From a virus: 35,795 nucleotides of DNA. Below are positions 15,097 to 24,685 of this stretch, one piece after another. The stretch's first letter is position 1, and every line of letters starts with the position of its first letter. The position numbers and the translations under genes are program-made. A model generated the notes under the pieces. It was given only the letters and a program-made list of their open reading frames with translations, was not told where the DNA came from and did not search any database. The stretch is taken from positions 1-35,795 of IMG/VR virus record IMGVR_UViG_3300032238_001554; one strand, given 5' to 3'.

Positions 15097-15977
15097 TAAG
15101 GGATAAAAGTATTAATTATAGACTTTGCTTTTTCTAAATCTCTATCTCTGCATTCACCGTATGATTCACCGGTTAAATGTGGAAAATTTTGAATTAAAAT
15201 TTTCTTAGCATTAGCCTCATTCTTTAATTCAAGAAATATGACTCCAAGTAAAGACTTTACTGAGTTTTCTAGATCTTTCATCTCTTTATGATATCTCATA
15301 AAACAGTAAGCTTCTGCTGCTTTAATGATATCTTTTATATCTGAAATGTTTAAAGAATTAAGGCAGTATATCTCATTTGAATCCACATTACAAGAAACCC
15401 CTTGAAAAATTGAATTATCTCCTGGCAACTTTTCGCAAAAAACTATTTTCCATCCAGTGTTGAAAGGCCCTTCAATTTTTTCTGAATTTTCTATCGGAAT
15501 TAAAAGATCATTAGGATCTTCATTTTCTAAAGATCCCCATACAATGTTACCACCATCATATTTTAAGTTCCCAGTCATTTTTTCTCTTGAACTAATAGAA
15601 AGGCCAGTAAGATTTCTTGTGTTTCCCCTGTCTTCCGTAAATTCTATAGATCCAGGAATTAAGGCGTATATTTTTTTATCCTTTAATCCCTGTATTTTAA
15701 TCCTATAAGACTTACCATCGATTGACTTAAATGTCTCAATGATTTCTCCAGTTATTTTCTTTTTCTTCCCTTGTACATTACCTTTAACTAAATCCCCAAT
15801 TTGAAATGCAGAGTCTTTTACTAATAAGCTAGGATCTGGATCTCTACCGACAGAAATAGATAAATCCTGAAATGGCTTATAATCCACTTTAAAAACTCCA
15901 TTAGAGCTATTAAAGCCATCTCCAGTTAATGTCTGGGAGAAATACTCATTTAAGGATTTAATTTTATTGTTTTTCAT
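15096..15977 (-). CDS. 293-aa unknown with SH3/KOW-like segment
   Basis: No overall family is recognised. The N-terminus (IKSLNEYFSQTL) again contains SLNE, as in the capsid and internal head proteins. Residues about 57-110 (FQIGDLVKGNVQGKKKKITG, then YRIKI and YALIPGSIEF) have the beta pattern of a small SH3/KOW-like barrel. A similar segment occurs in the 771-aa protein at 29672. The C-terminal half is helical with a few Cys. The start at 15977 overlaps the stop of the UVR-motif gene by four bases, and its stop overlaps the DUF115-like start. A structural or head-associated role is possible but unproven. Confidence 0.65.
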   Translation of the reverse strand: MKNNKIKSLNEYFSQTLTGDGFNSSNGVFKVDYKPFQDLSISVGRDPDPSLLVKDSAFQIGDLVKGNVQGKKKKITGEIIETFKSIDGKSYRIKIQGLKDKKIYALIPGSIEFTEDRGNTRNLTGLSISSREKMTGNLKYDGGNIVWGSLENEDPNDLLIPIENSEKIEGPFNTGWKIVFCEKLPGDNSIFQGVSCNVDSNEIYCLNSLNISDIKDIIKAAEAYCFMRYHKEMKDLENSVKSLLGVIFLELKNEANAKKILIQNFPHLTGESYGECRDRDLEKAKSIINTFIP

Positions 15978-16516
15978 TTCTGTTTTTTGTAAATTTCTAT
16001 AAGATCTCGTATCTTAGAAGCTAGTTCGTAATTTTCATCTTTTAGTGCTTTTTCTAATTGTTTATTTAGATCTGTGGTTTCTGTAGTTTCTGGATATTCT
16101 TCTTCGTCTATAACAACCTCTTTTGAAATAACTACCATCGGGGAAAAATGGATCTCTAAAACTGATTCTAAAATAGGGAAAAAACTTGTTCCTCCCCCAG
16201 GAACTTCATTACCGTCTTCATCCATTTCAGGAATTTCCATTTCCCATTCTCCGTTTACCCAAACTATGTTCCACGGACCATACATAAATTGACTAATATC
16301 ACTTTCTACAACATGATTGATTAAATTACTAATTTCTTCTCTTATATGATCTGTTGTTAGTTTAGTACCTTTTGGCAGTTTTTTAATACCAGGAATTTGT
16401 GTGATTTCGGTTCCAACAGTTCTTCCCACCATTTTGTAAAATTTGTGGATTAAAGACCAATCAATCGTGTCTAAAACCCTGTTAATTAACGTTTTATTCT
16501 TTTCCGATATCACCAT
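15974..16516 (-). CDS. 180-aa protein with C-terminal UVR motif
   Basis: The last 30 residues (LNKQLEKALKDENYELASKI, then RDLIEIYKK) match the UVR motif of UvrB, UvrC and ClpC-type adaptors, a helical hairpin for protein-protein contact. The first 145 residues are not recognised; they contain a conserved-looking MYGPWNIVWVNGEWEMEIPE block and an acidic region. The gene follows the fibre stop after 8 bases and overlaps the next gene by ATGA. The UVR motif suggests binding to a UvrB-, UvrC- or Clp-type partner, whether host or phage. Confidence 0.75.
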   Translation of the reverse strand: MVISEKNKTLINRVLDTIDWSLIHKFYKMVGRTVGTEITQIPGIKKLPKGTKLTTDHIREEISNLINHVVESDISQFMYGPWNIVWVNGEWEMEIPEMDEDGNEVPGGGTSFFPILESVLEIHFSPMVVISKEVVIDEEEYPETTETTDLNKQLEKALKDENYELASKIRDLIEIYKKQK

Positions 16517-16524
16517 TCCTCTTT

Positions 16525-19500
16525 TTAATTTATAGCCGCATCCGTTTGAAGTGTTCCAGTATTATCTATATAAATTACTGTGGATGAAGCTCCGGTTGTG
16601 CCCATGATTGTTTTACTTATAGTGCTGTTATAAATATAAGTAGCGGAAGAAAAATTATCTCCTATCTTTGCAGTCTGTATGTCTGAAAAATAAACGTATC
16701 CTGTTTGTAAACTTCCCTTTGAAAAAATACAACCATCTAGATTTGAAATTTTAGAACCGCTACATCCGCATCTAAATGATGTATTTCCTATATTTTCTAA
16801 TTTTGAATCGATTAAAATGTGTTCATCTGATCCATAATTTTTAAAATAAGAGCTGTATAAATTTGATATGTAGGAGTTTTTCAAATTTCCTTCCAATATA
16901 GAGGAGGAAATACTTCTCAAACTTAGATCGTAAAAATCTGAATTAATACTAAATATAGATTGGCTACAATTTTCAAAACAGGCATTAAAAAATGATAAAG
17001 ATGTTCCACTACCTAGAGGTGTTTTAACAGTTTGAATAATTAAATTCGTACAATTTTCTAATTTTATAGAATTTGCTTTTTCTTTAATATCCCCTGAATC
17101 GAAGAGAATTGATAGGGTGTTTCCTACACAAGATCCGTCGAAAGATATATCAGAAATGTTTATTGTTTGATCCCTCGTTATTATCACATTATTAGGAATA
17201 TTTGTCGAATCATAAAGCTGTCCAGTAAATGGATTAAGAACCCCGGAGTTTTGTAATCTATTTTTAAAGCTTATATTTTTAACAGAAATTGTTTCAGTAA
17301 TATCAATAGCAAGAAAATCCCTAGATGTTGAAGATATAGGTATATTAAAAGTAACGGGGGTATCCCCAACTGAAATCGAATATGTGGCCTGTTGTGTGGC
17401 CATATATAGAAGATTAGTATCTACTAGCTTCACCCAATTATTATTATATACAGGATTTATACCACTAGAATCTGGATTTACACATCCCCAAAAGCTACTA
17501 GCAGCAGGAGATGCGGTAACTCTTACAATATCTCCAGGGCTATATGTTGTAGGAGGTGAAACAGAGTCCCAAACAGGGATAGAACCGCTATTTATACTCC
17601 ATCTTCTAAATTTAAAATTTCTCCAATCAAAATAAGCTTCTATATTTCTATTTGTGTCTTTCCTATATGTAATTGCTCCTCTAAATCCTGATATAATTGT
17701 CGAAGGTGCAATACTGAAAGCTTCGTCTGTGTAAAAATTGGAAGGTTCCGGATCCCAATAAATAATATCTTCTGGGAAATCTTCTGAAATAACCCTCCGA
17801 TCTATAGTGCTCGAGGATGTGGCGAAAACGTAGATCTCTTCGGTGGTCCCTGTGTTTGTAGTACCTCCTGTTTCTAAAATGTAATGTATAGTTCTGAAAT
17901 CGTTTATCCTATAAAAATTTCCAACAGTTAAGGTTCCTCCTGAAAATAAAGCATAGAAAGCTGCATATGTTAGAGATGTTACTGAAATAGCTCCAGTTGC
18001 TCCGGTAGCGCCAGATCCAGTTGGACCTGTAGCCCCTGCTGACCCTGTAGGTCCAGTTGCACCAGCAGATCCAGCAGATCCAGTAGCTCCTGTAGCACCG
18101 GAAGACCCGGTTGCTCCTGTAGCTCCAGCTCCAGTAGGACCTGTTGGACCAACGGGACCTCCAGAAGGACCAGTTACCCCTGCAGCTCCAGAAGGACCTG
18201 TTGGTCCCATCTGTCCTTGAAGGGCTACAACAGAGATTCCAGTATCTCCTAATGTTATATTTACTGTTCCTACACCTCCTGAATCATATTCCACCTTAAC
18301 CCAATACTGGTCATTTGCTGCAGCATCTATAATTCCAGTTACTACAACGGTTTCAAAAGGGGATTCAGATCCGGATACGTCCTCAATTGTCTTGAATGCT
18401 TTCATATTAGAAACTTCTGCTGGTGATGAAGTTCCTAACATTAGTTTAGTAGTTATCAAAGAAGAAGCGGATGCGGTTGTATTATCTAATCCAACTTTGT
18501 AACTTACAAAATATTTACCAGCTACTAAGGTTTCGAAATATGTCCCTGTTATACCTGAAGGGATATAGTTTCCTGTTGTGAAGAAAGAAGAATCTATAAG
18601 ATTTGTGGTATCGAATCTTACTGGTAAATTACCTCCTGTTGTTATGCTTTGTGAATTTGAAACATTAGAAAGATCCAAATAAGGCATAGTACCTGGGGAT
18701 CCTGCAGGACCAGTTGCACCAGTTACCCCCGAACTACCTGCTGCTCCAGTTGGTCCAGTAGCCCCAGCAGATCCAGTTGATCCAGTTGCTCCAGTTGCTC
18801 CATTAGATCCTGCAGTACCAGTTGCTCCGGTACCTCCAGTTGCTCCAGTAGTTCCAGTGGATCCTTTTATATTGGTTGTTAAATTCCAAACTCCTGAAGA
18901 TTTAACGTAAATGTTGTAAGCAACAGTGTCTAAATACGTGTCACCATTGATTCCTAAACTTATCAAAGGAACTCCGCTTCCAGTTCTAAAACTTTGCCCA
19001 GTAGGACCAGTTACCCCGGATCCAGTAGCACCAGTAGAACCAGTTGGACCTGTAGATCCTGTTATACCTGCTCCAGTAGCACCTACTGATCCAGTAGGTC
19101 CTTGAGCCCCAGTAACTCCATTAGTTCCTGCACTTCCTTTAGGACCTTGTGGACCAGTTGCTCCTGTAGATCCAGTGTCTCCAGTTGGACCGGTTACACC
19201 AGCTTCTCCGGTTGGACCAGTGGCTCCAGCTCCGGTAGCACCTGTAGCACCAGTAAGTCCTATTGAACCTGTAGGTCCTGTAGGTCCTGTAGGTCCGCCA
19301 GATCCAGTTGCTCCTGTGGGACCTCCAGGAGTTCCTGGTGCTCCTGTGGGACCAGCGGGTCCAGATGAGCCAGTTGCAGTAATTAAGCTTACCCATTGAT
19401 CTATTCCATCAGCACCTCCCGACATTGATCCTCCAGTAACGTTTGTTGGAACCGCTCCAGATAGGGTAATTGTGTCTCCGTTAGAAGTTGAACCTAATCC

Positions 19501-20169
19501 AGGAAGAGCTATAATAGTTACAGTGTTTAAATTGTATTCTGCTAAGCAAGGACCGGTTGGATTATTAGATATGGCAGAAACAAGCTGCTGTGCAGTAATT
19601 GTTCCGTTGTCTAGCCAAGAAGTTGTTCCAGCAGTAGTTCCGTTATAAAGAACAGAAATAGTTTGACCAGTAGCTCCAGTGGATCCAATATCGAAAGAAA
19701 AAGTTGCTCTTACTTCACCTACCTCAAAATAAGCTTCGTAATCATTACCAGTAAATCTTATTTGTCCAGCTACACCAGGAAGAATAGTATCATCCGTATA
19801 TGTTCTATCTAATACAAGTCTTAATCTTCCGCCCTTGTTAGAATTTCCTACTATAACATTTCCACCACCGAAAATGTCGTTGACCGTATTTAAACCGCTA
19901 GAAATTATATCCCCGTTTGCGCCATTTAACTGGATGGAAGTTGTTCCTTCTATAGGAAGTCTAACTAAATTGGCTTTTAAGTTCCCTACGTTTAATTTAC
20001 CAGTGGGAAAATTTAAAGATTTATCCTGTATAGAAATCCCAAAAGCTTTATTAAGGAGATTAAATCCTTCTTGCAGTTGGGAAAAATTAGCATTGGTAAT
20101 TTGGTTATTTGCACCAATGGTATTAGAGGCAAGTAATTGCTTTATGGTTATCTGACTGAGCTCCTGCAT
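16525..20169 (-). CDS. Collagen-like tail fibre or virion fibre, 1214 aa
   Basis: The N-terminal 260 residues are beta-rich after a short helix and probably attach the fibre. Then three Gly-x-y blocks occur, coded at about 19000-19371, 18697-18863 and 17990-18213. They are dominated by GPT, GAT and GST triplets, a trimeric collagen-like rod interrupted by globular parts. One of these interruptions reads [20 protein letters not shown], a domain common in such fibres. The C-terminal 330 residues have short Ser/Asn-rich beta repeats with NISDISF and [13 protein letters not shown] patterns, suggesting a beta-helix tip. The fibre is preceded by a late-promoter decamer. It may bind the host surface. 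Which virion structure it belongs to is not clear. Confidence 0.85.
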   Translation of the reverse strand: MQELSQITIKQLLASNTIGANNQITNANFSQLQEGFNLLNKAFGISIQDKSLNFPTGKLNVGNLKANLVRLPIEGTTSIQLNGANGDIISSGLNTVNDIFGGGNVIVGNSNKGGRLRLVLDRTYTDDTILPGVAGQIRFTGNDYEAYFEVGEVRATFSFDIGSTGATGQTISVLYNGTTAGTTSWLDNGTITAQQLVSAISNNPTGPCLAEYNLNTVTIIALPGLGSTSNGDTITLSGAVPTNVTGGSMSGGADGIDQWVSLITATGSSGPAGPTGAPGTPGGPTGATGSGGPTGPTGPTGSIGLTGATGATGAGATGPTGEAGVTGPTGDTGSTGATGPQGPKGSAGTNGVTGAQGPTGSVGATGAGITGSTGPTGSTGATGSGVTGPTGQSFRTGSGVPLISLGINGDTYLDTVAYNIYVKSSGVWNLTTNIKGSTGTTGATGGTGATGTAGSNGATGATGSTGSAGATGPTGAAGSSGVTGATGPAGSPGTMPYLDLSNVSNSQSITTGGNLPVRFDTTNLIDSSFFTTGNYIPSGITGTYFETLVAGKYFVSYKVGLDNTTASASSLITTKLMLGTSSPAEVSNMKAFKTIEDVSGSESPFETVVVTGIIDAAANDQYWVKVEYDSGGVGTVNITLGDTGISVVALQGQMGPTGPSGAAGVTGPSGGPVGPTGPTGAGATGATGSSGATGATGSAGSAGATGPTGSAGATGPTGSGATGATGAISVTSLTYAAFYALFSGGTLTVGNFYRINDFRTIHYILETGGTTNTGTTEEIYVFATSSSTIDRRVISEDFPEDIIYWDPEPSNFYTDEAFSIAPSTIISGFRGAITYRKDTNRNIEAYFDWRNFKFRRWSINSGSIPVWDSVSPPTTYSPGDIVRVTASPAASSFWGCVNPDSSGINPVYNNNWVKLVDTNLLYMATQQATYSISVGDTPVTFNIPISSTSRDFLAIDITETISVKNISFKNRLQNSGVLNPFTGQLYDSTNIPNNVIITRDQTINISDISFDGSCVGNTLSILFDSGDIKEKANSIKLENCTNLIIQTVKTPLGSGTSLSFFNACFENCSQSIFSINSDFYDLSLRSISSSILEGNLKNSYISNLYSSYFKNYGSDEHILIDSKLENIGNTSFRCGCSGSKISNLDGCIFSKGSLQTGYVYFSDIQTAKIGDNFSSATYIYNSTISKTIMGTTGASSTVIYIDNTGTLQTDAAIN
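17990..19371 (-). repeat. Three collagen-like Gly-x-Thr coding blocks
   Basis: Blocks at about 19000-19371, 18697-18863 and 17990-18213 encode uninterrupted or nearly uninterrupted Gly-x-y triplets. Pro or Ala dominates at x and Thr at y. They are visibly more GC-rich than the rest of the window because of GGN, CCN, GCN and ACN codons. Proline is mostly at x, unlike animal collagen where hydroxyproline sits at y. Confidence 0.93.
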
Positions 20170-20186
20170 TCCGGAAGTGTTTTGCT

Positions 20187-20196
20187 TTATATATCC
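20187..20196 (-). promoter_or_regulatory. Late-promoter-like decamer GGATATATAA
   Basis: GGATATATAA on the minus strand, 17 nt before the fibre ATG at 20169, in the gap after the replication block. It is identical to the element at 11677-11686. It separates early-type genes from the fibre unit. Confidence 0.7.
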
Positions 20197-20214
20197 GGAT
20201 AAGAAATATCAATC

Positions 20215-20616
20215 TCAACTCAAAAGCAATTCAATTTCCTTATAATAGGATTTGAATTTTGAAGGAAAGAAATCCATCATTTCTTGGATTTCTCTATTTG
20301 ATATCTGATGCTTGCTTTTAATAAACTCAAGTATTTCTTCTTTATACTTTGAATCTTCCTTCTCTTTGTTTCCTTTTATAGTTTTAGTCCAAACCCACTG
20401 GGGAGTTTTTTTATTATGGTGTGAAATAAAAACTTTCCAGAAATCCACAGATCTCTCAGATTGTATTTTGATGTGATTAAAGGAGTTTGCTTGTAATGGA
20501 TAAGCTATAGAACATAATCTATTAATCATAAAGAAATTTCTAGCCTTATCTCGATCCTTCACCTTTTCCCAATCTTTGGTGTGGAAAGCTTTTAATATAT
20601 CGAAAGGATTATTCAT
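20215..20616 (-). CDS. gp62: Probable clamp-loader small subunit, gp62-like
   Basis: A 133-aa protein starting at ATG 20616, which overlaps the RNase H stop as TGATG. A TTG one codon earlier is a less likely start. The pattern NPFDILKAF...FFMINRLCSIAYPLQANSFN and a following PQWVWTK block resemble the short gp62 proteins of marine T4-like phages ('IN+.lS....D.v...N' then 'PKKR...W.K'). T4 gp62 is 187 aa, poorly conserved, and acts with gp44 to load the sliding clamp. The gp44 gene lies three genes upstream in the same block, which supports the call. It is a motif and context inference. Confidence 0.55.
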   Translation of the reverse strand: MNNPFDILKAFHTKDWEKVKDRDKARNFFMINRLCSIAYPLQANSFNHIKIQSERSVDFWKVFISHHNKKTPQWVWTKTIKGNKEKEDSKYKEEILEFIKSKHQISNREIQEMMDFFPSKFKSYYKEIELLLS

Positions 20617-21749
20617 CAATTAAAGAGAGAAAATGGATCAAATGCTTTAGGTGGACTGGTATCATTCGACCAGGGGGATTTTTCAATCATCACCTTCTTA
20701 TCAATAAGGGGTGGACAGCTTTGGTTTTTATTATTTAGACTAATCACATGATTTCTCAAACTTTCTACCATATCATCGGGTATTGATCTTTGATTCAACC
20801 AAACTAACCTCCCGTTTTCTTCATAATACTGCTTAAATTTATCTCTATTTTCAGTATTATCTGTTTGTCCTATCATTCTTAAAGAAAGTCCGGCTAACCA
20901 TGTTAAAAACTCGTCATTCTCCCATAGATCTTCCATAGGATATCTTTCCCATGGAGATTGAACATAAAGATCCCATATTTTTTGTGCTTTTCCTTCAGCT
21001 ATATTAGATGTTTTACCGTTTTTAGTTGAATAAGGAAAAACCCCAGGGACATCGTCTTTTTTGTCCCCCATTAGTATTTTTTTAAAAACGTATTCCTTCA
21101 CCTCTATCTTCTCAATGCTACAGGATGAGATTAAATTTTTTAGTTTGTGATCGTTAGATCCAGAGGAGGGAGTTACGTCAAATATTGTTGTTTCCTTTTC
21201 TTCTTCTAATTTCCAATCATGAGAAACAACGAATTTATTATTTTTCGAATTGCTATTCCATATACAAGCCCAATTTTTCTTAGAGGATCTAACTAATTGG
21301 TGCATATCTTTATCCCCACTAATAATAATCACTTGATCATCTGAATCTTTTAGATGTTCACACCAAGCCCAAATTAAATCATCACCTTCAGCTCCTCCAC
21401 AAGTGCTATAAATAAAACCATTTTCAGAAAGAAATTCTCCAAATTCTTCTAGAAGTTTAAAAAAAGATCCCCAATCTACTCCCTCGCTTTTGATCCTACT
21501 TTCTTTATAAACACTTCTTGATATTTTATAATCTTTTCTCCACGATCTAGAATCCTTACAGAAAATAATTTTATTTAAATCTGGTATTTGATTTAAGGAA
21601 TAACACATGTCGGTTATGACTTTCCGCAAAAACATGTTCCTTTCAGCTTCCGAAGATAAAACATCGCCCGGGCTTTTACTACCAAATCCAGAAAAAATAC
21701 CGAAGGTCTTATGTAGTAAATAGTTTCCGTCTAAAATAACTGTAACCAT
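20616..21749 (-). CDS. rnh: RNase H / 5'-3' flap nuclease, T4 Rnh-like
   Basis: A 377-aa nuclease of the FEN-1/T4 RNase H family, which removes RNA primers during lagging-strand synthesis. Acidic motifs in order: ILDGNYLLHKTFG near the N-terminus, GGAEGDDLIWAW, IISGDKDMHQLV and MGDKKDDVPGVFP, giving the two-metal site and the helix-hairpin-helix region. It is longer than T4 Rnh (305 aa), with an insertion before the third block and a Pro/Ser-rich C-terminal tail (SPWSNDTSPPKAFDPFSLF) that might bind a partner protein. The ATG directly follows the guanylate kinase stop codon (TAAATG). Confidence 0.88.
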   Translation of the reverse strand: MVTVILDGNYLLHKTFGIFSGFGSKSPGDVLSSEAERNMFLRKVITDMCYSLNQIPDLNKIIFCKDSRSWRKDYKISRSVYKESRIKSEGVDWGSFFKLLEEFGEFLSENGFIYSTCGGAEGDDLIWAWCEHLKDSDDQVIIISGDKDMHQLVRSSKKNWACIWNSNSKNNKFVVSHDWKLEEEKETTIFDVTPSSGSNDHKLKNLISSCSIEKIEVKEYVFKKILMGDKKDDVPGVFPYSTKNGKTSNIAEGKAQKIWDLYVQSPWERYPMEDLWENDEFLTWLAGLSLRMIGQTDNTENRDKFKQYYEENGRLVWLNQRSIPDDMVESLRNHVISLNNKNQSCPPLIDKKVMIEKSPWSNDTSPPKAFDPFSLFN

Positions 21750-22217
21750 TTAAAAAATATTTGTTATCAATATATCATAGTCAGAAAATTCAAAAAAATC
21801 CAGGTTGTCTGCAAGTATCCTTCTCTCTGTAGAATCTGCATCATTTCTTTGTCCCATTCGTTCTTTCCTAATTTCAAGATCAGGATTTAGATAAATTACT
21901 AAACTTCTTTCCCTGTCTTTTTTATCCAAAGATCTTAATCCCGCAGGACTGAGGATGAACAGATCTTTAGCTTCGAATTCTTCTTTTGAAATACCATAAT
22001 GCCATCCATTAAACTTTTGCATTTCTAAAAAGATATCTGGATTTGATTCAAAAAAATAAGAATCTCTAAAATAGTAGTCTTTTGCTTCAGTCTCACCCGT
22101 TCTTGGAGGTCTGCTTGTGAAAGATATCCCATATTTAAAACCCTTAGATTCCATTTTTTTTCTTAAGAAATCTTTTCCTGATCCCCCTGGTCCAACTATG
22201 ATTATTTTATTGCTCAT
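21750..22217 (-). CDS. gmk: Guanylate kinase-like nucleotide kinase
   Basis: A compact 155-aa P-loop kinase. The P-loop is VGPGGSGKDF near residues 7-16, and the guanylate kinase signature SFTSRPPRTGE with the GMP-binding Arg and Tyr (YYF) follows. FNGWHYGISKEEF is the usual G-x-x-YG block. The enzyme would convert GMP or dGMP to the diphosphate for DNA synthesis. It is about 50 residues shorter than bacterial Gmk, mainly in the C-terminal helices. It lies between clamp loader and RNase H in the replication block. The substrate could differ (phage dNMP kinases), but the signature favours guanylate. Confidence 0.85.
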   Translation of the reverse strand: MSNKIIIVGPGGSGKDFLRKKMESKGFKYGISFTSRPPRTGETEAKDYYFRDSYFFESNPDIFLEMQKFNGWHYGISKEEFEAKDLFILSPAGLRSLDKKDRERSLVIYLNPDLEIRKERMGQRNDADSTERRILADNLDFFEFSDYDILITNIF

Positions 22218-22282
22218 TAATGTCGTGTTTTGTGTAGGAAACTAAGCTTTAAGTGATGTTTCCTTAATCAACGTATAGTTTT

Positions 22283-23236
22283 CTATCCGTTTTTATTTAC
22301 TATCTGTTGAAGAGAAAAAACTAAAGCTAATAGACTAACTGAAGGATCTATAACTAGATTTCTTTCAGCCTGGTATTTAGCAACTGTTATAATTATACCA
22401 GGAATGAAATTAGCACTTTGCGGTTTTTTTTCTTGTATCCACTTTATAAAATCAGAACTCAAAGCTGACATTACCTCATCTGTTTTAGACGAATATTGTC
22501 CAACGATATACTGGTAGTTTTTGACGGGCTCCGGTTTAGAAAAGATCAGCTCGAAAACCTCTTCATGACCCCAAAGGACCTCGTTAATTTTAGATTCAGT
22601 TAAATCGTCTAATCCATCTATGCTCCACCTTTGAATTGTATTCAAGGCAGATCTCATATCGGGGAAATATTTTTTTGTAAATAGGTCTAGATTTTTTTGA
22701 TCGTGACGTATTTGTAAAGCGGATAGGATTTTACCTACTCTGTCTTTCCATTGGCCTTGAATTTCATCTTCCTCCTGTTTATTGATTGGATCAAAATCGT
22801 ACAATTCAAATCTAGAACGAATAGCTTCCGGAATTTTATTAAGGTAGTTACAAGTTGCAACAAATCTTGTACCTTTTGCATATTTTTCAATTGTTCCTCT
22901 AAGAGCTTTATAAAACTGTTCAGAAGCCCCATCAAACTCGTCTAGTATAACTATTTTTGTTTGGTTTTCACCGTCCATTATAGAAACAGTGGAGCAAAAG
23001 TCATGAATTTTAGTCCTAATAGTTTCAACTGAGCTTTCATCAGAAACATTAATGAATATATGTGGATGATTCTGCATTAATATTTTAGCCATACTAGTTT
23101 TTCCACATCCGGGGGATCCAGATAAAAGCACGTTTTGTTGAAGTCCTCCCTCGAATGAATTTTTTATCCTCGAAGGAAGGATCATATGTTTCAACTCTTT
23201 AGGTCTGAGTTTCTCTGTTAATAATTCCTGTATCAT
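22283..23236 (-). CDS. gp44: Clamp-loader ATPase subunit, T4 gp44-like
   Basis: A 317-aa AAA+ protein, almost the same length as T4 gp44 (319 aa). Walker A is LLSGSPGCGKTSMAK, Walker B is KIVILDEFDGA (the DEFD form is typical of gp44), and SRFELYDF is the SRC-type arginine-finger block. It loads the sliding clamp onto DNA together with the small subunit. Its ATG overlaps the ligase stop by four bases (ATGA). No late decamer precedes it, in line with early expression. Confidence 0.93.
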   Translation of the reverse strand: MIQELLTEKLRPKELKHMILPSRIKNSFEGGLQQNVLLSGSPGCGKTSMAKILMQNHPHIFINVSDESSVETIRTKIHDFCSTVSIMDGENQTKIVILDEFDGASEQFYKALRGTIEKYAKGTRFVATCNYLNKIPEAIRSRFELYDFDPINKQEEDEIQGQWKDRVGKILSALQIRHDQKNLDLFTKKYFPDMRSALNTIQRWSIDGLDDLTESKINEVLWGHEEVFELIFSKPEPVKNYQYIVGQYSSKTDEVMSALSSDFIKWIQEKKPQSANFIPGIIITVAKYQAERNLVIDPSVSLLALVFSLQQIVNKNG

Positions 23237-24555
23237 TTACAATTTTCTTTAAGATCGTCTGCTTGAGTTTTATCGTTCCTGATTTCTATAAATCTTGGAA
23301 GAAATAGGGACCAATTATTATTCTTATCGTTGATTATGACATTATACTGGACAGAGCATATTTTTCCAATGTGCTCATCAGGATTTTTACTCAGTTCTTG
23401 AAGATCGTTATCAGTAAATCCAGATCCGATTTTAACTTTCAATGTTCCGGAAGAATCCTCACAAATAAATCCACCTATGAATCCCTCCCTTTTACCTTCT
23501 CCTGGATACCATCCCTTAATTACCAAATCACATTCGTTTACTTCTTTTAACTTAATCCAATTCTTTGATCTTTTACATTCATAAACGTGGTCTGGATTTT
23601 TTAAAATAACTCCCTCGCCTCCTTTATTTACTACATTTTTATAAAATGTGAAAATATCTTCTTTTTCTTTTGTTACAAAAGACTCCGCTATAGTAACAGA
23701 ATAAGTGGAGGATCCATCAAAAACACCTTCTAATGTTTGTCTTCTGATTTCGAAAGGAACTACACCCTTTCCTTTTTTCAGTGTCTCTGCATCCTCTAAA
23801 TCAAAAACATTAAAAATAAGATCATCACCGATTGAATCTGCAGGTTTCCCTTTTAACATTTGATTTACCTTACCTGAAACACTTTTTCTATTTAAATCGG
23901 TTAATTCTCCATCAAAAAACCAATCTCCGATTAACCCTGAATTTTTTATCAAATTTCTACACTCGAGAGATATTCTAGTGAGATAATGTGAAGGTATTTC
24001 ATTAAAAGCTCTTGTGAAAAATTTAACCTCAGGCCCAGATACAAAAGCAATTATCCTTACTCCGTCGTATTTTTCTTCACAAATAATTCTATCCCATTTA
24101 TTAATTTCTTTCTCATCATCTTCTGCTAACATAAGACTAGGATCAGGAATAACTTCACTACCGAAAGCTTTGTTGATTAGTTTTGCCCCAATACCAATAT
24201 TCAGTCTTTTAGTTAATATCTTTCCAAGCATTTTTCTTTCTTCAAAAGAGGCCTGTATACAATTAACTAATTCAAAAGCTTCCTCTCTAAATCTGTCATT
24301 AGGAGCGGGGGCATCAAATAGTCTTGAAGTTAAATCTTTGAATTTTTCAAAAACGTCATAGTCTACCACATAAGGGTGTTCAGCTACCACTTCTAACTTG
24401 TGAAGCTTGGTAGTTAAAAACGGATCTAAAGCAACCTTCAGAAGATATTCCAGTTCTTTAGAGTAGTTGTTTTTAATAAGCTCCTGTTTAGCTTTTTGTG
24501 ACCCTTCACCTGTAGAAGATTCTATTTTTAGAAGGACAGAAAGTTCTTTTTGCAT
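23233..24555 (-). CDS. gp30: ATP-dependent DNA ligase, T4 gp30-like
   Basis: A 440-aa ligase with nucleotidyltransferase motif I EEKYDGVRI (AMP-accepting Lys162, close to Lys159 of T4), motif III around DWFFDGELTD, motif IV GGEGVILKNP and motif V SKNWIKLKE, followed by an OB-fold region with GEGKREGFIGGF. It seals nicks in replication and repair. The N-terminal helical domain is shorter than in cellular ligases, as in T4. It begins the replication block, 17 bases after a TAAATTTG element. It is slightly shorter than T4 ligase (487 aa). Confidence 0.93.
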   Translation of the reverse strand: MQKELSVLLKIESSTGEGSQKAKQELIKNNYSKELEYLLKVALDPFLTTKLHKLEVVAEHPYVVDYDVFEKFKDLTSRLFDAPAPNDRFREEAFELVNCIQASFEERKMLGKILTKRLNIGIGAKLINKAFGSEVIPDPSLMLAEDDEKEINKWDRIICEEKYDGVRIIAFVSGPEVKFFTRAFNEIPSHYLTRISLECRNLIKNSGLIGDWFFDGELTDLNRKSVSGKVNQMLKGKPADSIGDDLIFNVFDLEDAETLKKGKGVVPFEIRRQTLEGVFDGSSTYSVTIAESFVTKEKEDIFTFYKNVVNKGGEGVILKNPDHVYECKRSKNWIKLKEVNECDLVIKGWYPGEGKREGFIGGFICEDSSGTLKVKIGSGFTDNDLQELSKNPDEHIGKICSVQYNVIINDKNNNWSLFLPRFIEIRNDKTQADDLKENCK

Positions 24556-24571
24556 GTTGTCTTGTTTATTG

Positions 24572-24579
24572 CAAATTTA
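24572..24579 (-). promoter_or_regulatory. TAAATTTG, Bacteroidota -7-like element before the ligase
   Basis: TAAATTTG on the minus strand matches the TAnnTTTG box of Bacteroidota promoters and lies 16 bases before the ligase ATG, in a 130-base gap. The matching TTG box is not visible upstream. It is the best candidate for a host-type promoter of the replication block but remains weak. Confidence 0.35.
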
Positions 24580-24685
24580 GAAAAGTAAAGAAATATAAAA
24601 AAAAGATATCTAATATTTTACAGGATAAAACACAGGAGTTTCTGTATAATCCTTAAAAATTAAAAAAGAAAATGGAGGTTTAAAA

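Noticed and set aside
19175-19399. Plus-strand Pro/Val-rich open frame over the collagen region
   Set aside because: It is the antisense shadow of Gly-Pro-Thr codons of the fibre; low-complexity codons keep all frames open.
22218-22282. Weak stem AGGAAAC/GTTTCCT between clamp loader and guanylate kinase genes
   Set aside because: Seven base pairs around a 15-base loop with no T-run; too weak to call a terminator, and the genes appear to be one unit.
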